Shown piece after piece: positions 58,301 to 64,000 of a DNA stretch of 64,000 bases. Below the pieces are notes generated by a model. That model did not search any database, had not been told where the DNA came from, and saw only the letters and a program-made list of their open reading frames with translations. The DNA lies in contig JANNWS010000146.1 in the NCBI GenBank assembly GCA_031408575.1, positions 1 through 64,000 on the forward strand. The letters are read 5' to 3'. This DNA is from Aliitabrizicola sp031408575 (GTDB lineage Bacteria > Pseudomonadota > Alphaproteobacteria > Rhodobacterales > Rhodobacteraceae). The position numbers and the translations under genes are program-made. Within the stretch, counting starts at the first letter, position 1. Each line of letters starts with the position of its first letter.

Positions 58301-61300
58301 ATCCGGGCCGCTTTACCAACCGGATCGAAACCGGCGATTTGAAAACCAACGAGGGCGGATCGAACGGCGCGACCGTTTTCGGTGATCTGACGGTGGTTGC
58401 ACGCCCGACCATCGCCAAGTCGTTCAGCCCGACAAGCATCGTTAATGGCGGCGTATCGACCGTGACATTCACGCTGACCAACCAGAATGCTGCGGTCCTC
58501 TTGCCTGCGGGCCTCAGCGGGGCCAGTTTCTCGGACACATTTGCCAACATGGTCATCGCGTCGCCGCCCGCTGTCGGTGGCACCTGCGCCAACCTGAGCT
58601 TCTCGGCCAGTGCGGGCGGCACGCTGTTCAGCGCGACCGGCCTGCGGCTGGCCCCTGCCGCAAGCTGCACCGTCACAATCAATGTGACATCCACGATTGT
58701 CGGCACGCATCCGAACCAGACCACCGGCGTCACCACGATCCAGACACCGACGGCGGGCCTGCCGTCGAACGTGGCCAATCTGACCGTGGGTGCAGCCGCT
58801 CCCGTAACCATCGCCAAGGCCTTTGACGAGACGGTGGTATTCCCGAACACGCCGACGCGCATGGTGCTGACGCTGACCAACCCGAACATCTATCCGGTCA
58901 CCATCGGATCGCCCGGTTTCACCGATATTTTTCCGACAACGCCCGGTCCGATGCTGGTGGCAGCCGCACCCGGCGCGTTCACGACCTGTGGCGGGTCGGT
59001 CGAGGATCTGGCAGGTGGCAGCGTTACCGCAGGGGATACCGGTATCCGGCTGACAGGTGGCACGGTTCCTGCATCCGCGACCTGTTTTGTTGCCGTCAAC
59101 GTCTCGATGGCCGTGGTCGGCAATTACACCAACACCACCTCGGACCTGACCACCTCGGTCGGAACCTCGCCCGGCAGTTCCGGCTCGATCACTGTCAGCA
59201 ACACCCTGCCCATTGCTTCGGCGGTCGAGCCGGTGCGGAATGTCTTTGTCACCGGTGCCAACCAGTTCGTGAACTCGGTTCTCGGGGCGGGGGATACGCT
59301 GGCGGGTCTGCCTGCGACGGTCGGGGCGACCGGCAATGTGGTTTTGACGATCAACACCATCTCGGCGGGGCTGACGGTTGATCCGGCAACCGGGGTGATC
59401 GTCGTCACAGGCGGCACGCCGCCCGGTACGTATACTGTCAACTATACCATCTGTCAGGCCAACAGCCTGCTCAACTGCGCCCCGCCCCGGACCGAGACCG
59501 TCGTGGTCACGACCAGCAGCATCCTGGCCACGACAGACTTTTCCGTGGCCAGCCCGTTGAGCGTACCGCAGCGTGATCTGGAACAAACGCCGGGCAACGT
59601 CCTTGGTCCGAATGACCTGCTGAACGGGGCGCTGGCCACAGTGGGCGCGGGGGCCTCGGGCAATGTCGACATGACGATCCTGTCGGTGGTGGATGGCGGG
59701 GGTGCGGCATCGAGTACCGTCAGTGTCAACGTGAACACCGGTATCATCACTGTCGCAGGCGTGGCGCCCGCAGGCACCTACACTATTACCTACCGGATCT
59801 GCGAGGCGAACAACCTGACCAACTGCGCCACGGCAATCGAAGTGGTACGCGTCAGCCTTACCCCGATTGTCGCCGCAGCCGAAGCGCCCCGACCGGTAAC
59901 GGCGGCGGATGTCGTGCAGCCTGCGGGCAATGTGTTGGGTGCGGGCGACCAGTTGGCCGGGCTTGCGGCCACGGTCGGGCCGGGGGCCACGGGCAACGTC
60001 GATCTGTCGGTGGTCAGCGTGACTGATGGCGGCGGTGCGAATGCGGCAGCCAATATCCTTGTGAACACCGATAGCGGGGCGATCACCGTCGCGGCAGGGA
60101 CACCGAACGGCACGTATTCGGTGACCTACCGTATCTGCGAGGAACTCAGCCGGACCAACTGCGCAACCGCGACGGAAACCGTGATCGTCAGCCGCAACGC
60201 CATTCTCGCCGGACCAGAGGCGGCGCGCCCCGTGGCAGCGGCCGATCTGGCCGTGACGGCGGGAACGGTGCTGTCGGCGGCGAATGACACCGTTAATGGA
60301 GCGCCGGCCACGGTCGGCGCGGGTGGCAATGTCACCCTTTCCGTCGTGGTCGGGGCGAACAGCGATGTCGAACTGAGCGTCAATCTGGCAACCGGGATCA
60401 TCACAGTGGCAGCAGGGACGCTGCCCGGCACATACACTGTCGAATATCGCATCTGCGACGTTACGCTGGCCGCAAACTGCGCGACCGCCATCGAAACTGT
60501 CGTCGTTGCCGATACCGCTATCGTCGCCGGCCCCGAGGCCGCACGACCGGTCAGCGGGTCAAACGACCCGCGCACGGCGGGGCCGGTGCAAACCGCCCCG
60601 AATGATCGCTTGGGTGGCGCTGCGGCCATTCCTGGTCCGGGTGGCAACGTGGTTCTGACAAAGGTGGTCGGACCCAACACGTCCACTCAACTTGACCTGA
60701 ACCCGGCAACCGGGATCATCACCGTTGCCGGGGGAACCCCGGCAGGCAGCTACACCATCGAATACCGGATTTGTGAGGCGGCCAACCTGCGCAACTGCGC
60801 GAGTGCCATCGAGACGGTCGTGATCAGTTTCAGCAGCATCACGGCGGGGCCGGAGGCAGATCGCCCGCTGATCGGATCGGATGTGGCGCAGGGTGCCGGC
60901 AATGTGCTGAGCGCTGCGAATGACACGCTGGCGGGTGTGGCCGCCGTGCCGGGTCCGGGCGGCACGGTGATCCTTTCGGTTCAGGCGATCTCGCCGGGGC
61001 TGACACTGAACACCGCCACGGGTGCGCTGACGCTGGCCGCCGGGGCGCTACCCGGCACCTACACCGTGACCTATGCAATCTGCGAGGTCGGCAATACCAC
61101 AAACTGCGCCATCGCCACCGAAAAGGTGGTGGTCACCAACACACCCATCAGCGCTGCCGGCATTATCTTTCCCGCGTTTGACGGCGCTGTCGGCGGCACC
61201 ACGCCGCCGGTGACGGCGAACGACCTGCTGGGTGGCGTGGCCCCAATCCCCGGCCCCGGCGGCACTGTGGTTCTGATCGTGCTGACGCCCGCGACCGATC

Positions 61301-63126
61301 CCAATATCGTGCTGAATCCGGCAACCGGCATCATCTCAGTCGGCCCCGGTGCGGCCCCCGGCACCTATCCGATCACCTACCAGATCTGCGAAGTCGGCAA
61401 TTCCGCCAACTGCGCCACGGCTACCGAAACGATCATTGTCGCCTCGATCCAGGCAGTGGCCGAGGTGTTCCCGACGTTTGCAGCGGATGGTGGCACCACC
61501 ACCAGCATGCTTGCATCTGACACTTTCTCGGGTGGTTCCGCCACGCTGGCGGACGTGGCGATCACGGTCGATGCGGCCGATGTGGGCGTCACGCTTGAAC
61601 CTACGACGGGCCTTATCACACTGGCTCCCGGACAGCCCGCAGGCAGCTACAGCGTGACCTACACGATCTGTTCCATCGTCGTGCCGACACTGTGTAGCAC
61701 CGCGATCGAGACGGTGACGCAAGCCCCTATCGGGCTGATCAAGGCGGAAAAGACCGCCGCCGTGCCGTCGGGCCGCCCGCAGGCGGTCGAGGGTGACGTC
61801 ATCACCTTCAGCTTTACCGTAAGGAACGGCTCGAACGTGCCGGTGGCCGGTCTGGTGCTGAACGATGTGATGACCACGCGGAATGGCGTACCCGTGGTGT
61901 TGGATACCGGACCGGATTTCGTGTCCGCGGATGCCGGATCGCCGCAAGGCGCGCTGCAGATCGGCGAGACGGCGACCTATACCGGCACCATCGCCGTCAC
62001 CCGGCAGATCGCGGCGGCGGGCGGGCTGGATAATACAGTAACGGCCAACGCGCTGACGGCGGTCGGATTTCCCGGTGGCCAGTTGTCGGTCAGCGCCGAC
62101 AGTGCCGCATCGGTCGATGCGCTGCCGCCTGCCTTGCCCGGTGCGCTGAGCGTTGAAAAGACCACTCCGCGGGGTGTCGTGCTGCGCGGCGCTATCGTGC
62201 CGTACACGATCACCGTTCGAAATGGCGATGCTCTGTCCCCGGCGGATGCCACGATCCTTGATGTGTTGCCGCCGGGCTTTCTGTATATCGAAGGCAGCGC
62301 CACTCTGGATGGGGTGCCGGTTGCGGTGACCGTCTCTGGCCGGGTGATCCGCTGGCCGACAGCGACCGTGCCTGCGCTGGGCGAAGTGGTGGCAAACGTC
62401 TCGGCCCGCGTCACGACAGGCGCGCAGGCCGGTGAGCATGTGAATGCCGCGCGCGTTCTTGATCCTGCATCCGGTGCAGTGCTGGCTGCCGAGGCAACGG
62501 CGACCGTGCGCATCCTGCCGGAACCGGTGTTCGATTGTGGCGATGTGATCGGCAAGGTCTTTGATGATGCCAACCGCGACGGCTACCAGAATCAGGGTGA
62601 AACGGGTGTGCCCGCCGTGCGGCTTGCTGGTGTCGATGGCACGATCATCACGACTGATCAATTCGGCCGCTTCCATGTGCCTTGCGCCATGCTGCCTGCC
62701 GATCGCGGATCGAACTTTGTGCTGAAGCTGGACACCCGCACGCTGCCGTCCGGGTTCCGTGTTACGACCGAGAACCCGCGCATGGTGCGTCTGACACCGG
62801 GCAAGATGACCGAGATCAATTTCGGGGTCGCCATCACCCGCGTCGTGCGCCTTGACCTGAACGCGCGCGCCTTTGTGCCGGGCGATAACGGCACGACACT
62901 GTCGCCCGCGCTTGTGGTGGGGATCGCACAGCTTTTGCCGCAGATTGCAGATCAGGCGGTGAACCTTCGCCTGGCCTACCACCTGCCTGCGAGCGCTACG
63001 GCGGCCGATGTGAAACAGGCCCGCGCGCTGATGCGGCAGGTCGATCGGCATATCCAGAGCGAATGGCGCAAGGTCGGACAAGTGAAGCTGACGATTGAAA
63101 CTACCATCGTGCGGGCCGAGCCATGA
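55375..63126 (+). CDS. Giant exported repeat protein (DUF11-type and SdrD-B-like domains)
   Basis: 2583 residues from a TTG start, followed by a signal peptide (IRFLARVFATTLALGLSTPAAQA, cut near residue 24; only the hydrophobic core matters). Residues 25-1280 hold about nine divergent ~130-residue repeats of the form I-x-K-x-F-x-P...TCGG...L-S-G...G-x-C. Eight tandem ~100-residue repeats follow at 1282-2119, each ending in TYTVTYRICE...NCATATETVVV. Then come two DUF11 domains at about 2120-2385, an SdrD-B-like Ca2+ domain (VIGKVFDDANRDGYQN) and a helical C-terminal part. It is likely an extracellular or outer-membrane adhesin. The next gene overlaps the stop by 4 bases. Confidence 0.85.
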   Translation: MIRFLARVFATTLALGLSTPAAQAVDINKSFSPTLRLPTQSSRVKVEFINNLASPATAASLSDVMPNGVFIAVPPGLTTTCGGTPIASNGPLSGTLSISGATIPARVGSVAGTCFVEVSVFAASRGTFINQIPPNSLTATQGGSPISNDQLAEATLTAVLQDVTGSLGIAGGLTTVQGGETVIRTITLTNPNSVPLTGTSFTHNLATQGGFNLFATGQPTANTCGGAATTATTGSGNAAFGPSSIVALSGGTIPANGSCTISFPVTTARNVTLPYNDTQTTHAIPAGAVTTLEGATNLAAISQSVRTVSGIRVIKTFNGASTGTLDLNTATSATLTLQVETFNALPVSNFNLSDLMPAGLQATAITRNTCGGTTGTGGGTNVTVSGATLLGITTPPLTGTQSRACAIDARIVPTSSVPGSYVNTIPGATADGFQFASSTATLNVTATAPPPNPLSVTKAFQLADIYPGDSQTLTFTFRNTFDQNIRNIALTDNLVTNVTANGGLRIGGSGFVSQTCGGTVSAVPGTSAIAISGVNLAIGATCNVVVRVTMAANAPSDNRTIVNTVPRTQITFDLIGFPGQNPLNGASDDLIVRTPLTLAKSYSPSTVAAGGVTRLRMQVTRLTRAASSTSSIAFTDAFPANHTIANPANVVNECGGTVTAAVASSSLSLSGGAMGAPTSGTSINCSVFVNVVAPGTNGSAANTVAAGALTAIDSGQPAGLNGLATQTTSSATLIRSSSQLTVNKEFLPTTVKAGQASRVRITLSNTNTGSASLTGVGLTDSFATSNLQLTTNPNPTFTTTSAVPNSGGCFGGNYAFVNGPGGSITLSGGQIGANTTCYFEFNVTSLLGGNVQNRILAGDVRSDQGTTNALGAVATLTIERELNVSKGFRPEVVEAGAQTTLVIQVVNATDLAFTGSSTQPTLIDAMPAGITLIAGTQATSCPGGVASTSGNSIILNGGSFPPSSSCELTVQVQTINPGRFTNRIETGDLKTNEGGSNGATVFGDLTVVARPTIAKSFSPTSIVNGGVSTVTFTLTNQNAAVLLPAGLSGASFSDTFANMVIASPPAVGGTCANLSFSASAGGTLFSATGLRLAPAASCTVTINVTSTIVGTHPNQTTGVTTIQTPTAGLPSNVANLTVGAAAPVTIAKAFDETVVFPNTPTRMVLTLTNPNIYPVTIGSPGFTDIFPTTPGPMLVAAAPGAFTTCGGSVEDLAGGSVTAGDTGIRLTGGTVPASATCFVAVNVSMAVVGNYTNTTSDLTTSVGTSPGSSGSITVSNTLPIASAVEPVRNVFVTGANQFVNSVLGAGDTLAGLPATVGATGNVVLTINTISAGLTVDPATGVIVVTGGTPPGTYTVNYTICQANSLLNCAPPRTETVVVTTSSILATTDFSVASPLSVPQRDLEQTPGNVLGPNDLLNGALATVGAGASGNVDMTILSVVDGGGAASSTVSVNVNTGIITVAGVAPAGTYTITYRICEANNLTNCATAIEVVRVSLTPIVAAAEAPRPVTAADVVQPAGNVLGAGDQLAGLAATVGPGATGNVDLSVVSVTDGGGANAAANILVNTDSGAITVAAGTPNGTYSVTYRICEELSRTNCATATETVIVSRNAILAGPEAARPVAAADLAVTAGTVLSAANDTVNGAPATVGAGGNVTLSVVVGANSDVELSVNLATGIITVAAGTLPGTYTVEYRICDVTLAANCATAIETVVVADTAIVAGPEAARPVSGSNDPRTAGPVQTAPNDRLGGAAAIPGPGGNVVLTKVVGPNTSTQLDLNPATGIITVAGGTPAGSYTIEYRICEAANLRNCASAIETVVISFSSITAGPEADRPLIGSDVAQGAGNVLSAANDTLAGVAAVPGPGGTVILSVQAISPGLTLNTATGALTLAAGALPGTYTVTYAICEVGNTTNCAIATEKVVVTNTPISAAGIIFPAFDGAVGGTTPPVTANDLLGGVAPIPGPGGTVVLIVLTPATDPNIVLNPATGIISVGPGAAPGTYPITYQICEVGNSANCATATETIIVASIQAVAEVFPTFAADGGTTTSMLASDTFSGGSATLADVAITVDAADVGVTLEPTTGLITLAPGQPAGSYSVTYTICSIVVPTLCSTAIETVTQAPIGLIKAEKTAAVPSGRPQAVEGDVITFSFTVRNGSNVPVAGLVLNDVMTTRNGVPVVLDTGPDFVSADAGSPQGALQIGETATYTGTIAVTRQIAAAGGLDNTVTANALTAVGFPGGQLSVSADSAASVDALPPALPGALSVEKTTPRGVVLRGAIVPYTITVRNGDALSPADATILDVLPPGFLYIEGSATLDGVPVAVTVSGRVIRWPTATVPALGEVVANVSARVTTGAQAGEHVNAARVLDPASGAVLAAEATATVRILPEPVFDCGDVIGKVFDDANRDGYQNQGETGVPAVRLAGVDGTIITTDQFGRFHVPCAMLPADRGSNFVLKLDTRTLPSGFRVTTENPRMVRLTPGKMTEINFGVAITRVVRLDLNARAFVPGDNGTTLSPALVVGIAQLLPQIADQAVNLRLAYHLPASATAADVKQARALMRQVDRHIQSEWRKVGQVKLTIETTIVRAEP
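59218..61731 (+). repeat. Eight tandem ~100-codon repeats inside the giant gene
   Basis: Eight successive units of about 95-115 codons. Each has NVLxxNDxLxGxAAxxGxGGNVxL early and GIITVAAGTPxGTYTVTYRIC late. Neighbouring units differ enough that recent slippage is unlikely. In the second and third units a GGGAxxxxxVSVN-type insertion lengthens the repeat. The pattern indicates a stalk of Ig-like domains. Confidence 0.8.
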
Positions 63127-64000
63127 GCGGTGTCGTGAAGTTTGGCATGACTCCCCTCGCCCGCAGTGCAGCGCGGGCCCAGACCACGGCGCTTGTGGTG
63201 CTGCTGACCACGGCTCCGGCCTTTGCGCAAACCGCCTGCGAAGATGCTGCGGTGCTGCAACCCGAGGGCTGTGCGCGCGCCAATGCGGATGTCGTTGTCA
63301 CCATGCCGGTGGGCGAGAATACCGAACGGGTCGGCACCGGGCCGGGGGCAGGGTTTGCCGATCTTGGCTTTTCGATCTCGATCGACAATGACACCGTGGC
63401 AGGCGCACCCGCGCCGCGTGATGACAGTCGCCCGACCGATATCGCCGCCGCCGCCGCGCGGGTCGATCTGCGCTATGACGGGTTGTCGGCACGCCGGTTG
63501 CTGAACGTCTCTACCGATGATCTGCGGGCGGCGTTTCAGGCCGGAGAGCCGATCACCTTCCGCACCTCGATGAACTATCCCGCATATGTCACGCGGGCCG
63601 AGGTTCTGGTGATCGACCGCACCCGGCGCGGTGCGCCGGTGCTGACCCGCCTGCCGGTCGACCCGAACGGGCAGGTCCGCTGGGCGATGCCGGCCGACGG
63701 CCCGCGCGAGTTGTCGTATGTTCTGCGCGTCTATGATGCGGCTGGCCGCTATGACGAAACCCAGGCCCTGCAACTGACCCGCACCGACCGCGCGTTTCCG
63801 CCGCATGAAACGACGGGCGGGCCTATTGTGGCCGCGGGCGAGGGTGAAGATCGTACGCGGCTGCGAAATATCCCGGTGCGCGGCGGCACGATCACGGTCT
63901 TTGGCGACGCGGTGGGGCAGGGCCAAGCCGTCACCGTCATGGGCGAGGCGGTGCCGGTCGATCCGTCCGGGGCCTTCGTGATCAGCCGGATCCTGCCGCC
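63123..64000 (+). CDS. Exported protein coupled to the giant repeat protein (3' end outside window)
   Basis: Starts at an ATG overlapping the previous stop as ATGA and stays open for at least 292 codons. The signal peptide is clear: basic start, then TTALVVLLTTAPAFAQ with cleavage near residue 39. A Cys pair follows (TACEDAAVLQPEGCA), then beta-rich segments, VTRAEVLVIDRTRRGAPVL and VRGGTITVFGDAVGQGQAV. The last pattern recalls large outer-membrane proteins found beside DUF11 proteins. A role as outer-membrane anchor or partner of the giant protein is inferred from coupling. Confidence 0.7.
   Translation, partial: MSGVVKFGMTPLARSAARAQTTALVVLLTTAPAFAQTACEDAAVLQPEGCARANADVVVTMPVGENTERVGTGPGAGFADLGFSISIDNDTVAGAPAPRDDSRPTDIAAAAARVDLRYDGLSARRLLNVSTDDLRAAFQAGEPITFRTSMNYPAYVTRAEVLVIDRTRRGAPVLTRLPVDPNGQVRWAMPADGPRELSYVLRVYDAAGRYDETQALQLTRTDRAFPPHETTGGPIVAAGEGEDRTRLRNIPVRGGTITVFGDAVGQGQAVTVMGEAVPVDPSGAFVISRILP

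Noticed and set aside
59218..61731. CRISPR-like periodic repeat
   Set aside because: The periodicity of about 300 bases is in-frame protein repeat with divergent units, not short identical repeats with unique spacers.

Overview
The window is GC-rich alphaproteobacterial chromosome and looks like family Rhodobacteraceae (Rhodobacter, Gemmobacter, Tabrizicola and relatives). The supports are the hisD/UPF0262/low-molecular-weight phosphatase block, murA followed by a DUF2948 gene, the GGGGC-TTT-GCCCC intergenic element, and tightly overlapping operons. No rRNA or CRISPR array was seen. Two tRNA genes are present: Thr(GGT) and Cys(GCA).

Layout. 1-7.2 kb: housekeeping and transport genes (MgtE, 5-formyl-THF cyclo-ligase, a YmdB-type phosphoesterase, an EamA exporter, an SLC13 permease, YebC, a LysE-type exporter). 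7.3-20.2 kb: a surface-polysaccharide region with UDP-glucose dehydrogenase, glycosyltransferases, an RTX repeat protein, a KpsT/KpsE/KpsM export system with kpsM divergent from kpsTE, a sulfotransferase, a hexapeptide acetyltransferase and GalE. 20.3-24.7 kb: an AcuI-type reductase, then an arsenate operon of an ArsR-ArsC fusion, an arsenate-type GAPDH and the ArsJ exporter, with a candidate operator over the first start codon.

25.4-35.9 kb is the highlight: a 10.5 kb integrated element bounded by a perfect 48-bp direct repeat, one copy being the 3' part of tRNA-Thr(GGT). It encodes a tyrosine integrase, an excisionase-like protein, two regulators, and a head/packaging set (portal, prohead protease, major capsid protein, HNH, large terminase, head-tail connector) plus a RepA-like ATPase. 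No tail or lysis gene is present. This matches a capsid-forming phage satellite (cf-PICI type) that would make its own capsid and borrow helper tails. All head genes read leftward from the tRNA-proximal end with almost no room for a promoter. In the excised circle the int operon would sit directly upstream of them in the same direction, so circularisation could switch the head genes on.

36.0-45.3 kb: murA, DUF2948, hisD with a GIY-YIG/DUF4357 gene inserted in its operon, UPF0262 and a phosphatase. These are followed by a two-gene unit of an H-NOX-fold protein, whose heme-binding residues look lost, and an HNOBA-like/GGDEF diguanylate cyclase. A GH13 glucosidase and a small exported molybdopterin-fold protein come next. 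45.4-50.2 kb: a YhaN/YhaO (SbcCD-like) pair and tRNA-Cys. 50.5-55.0 kb: a fused E1 alpha-beta 2-oxoacid dehydrogenase, glutaryl-CoA dehydrogenase and its divergent LysR regulator. 55.4-64 kb: a 2583-residue exported repeat protein (DUF11-like repeats, eight ~100-residue tandem repeats, SdrD-B-like domain) coupled to a second exported protein that runs off the window.
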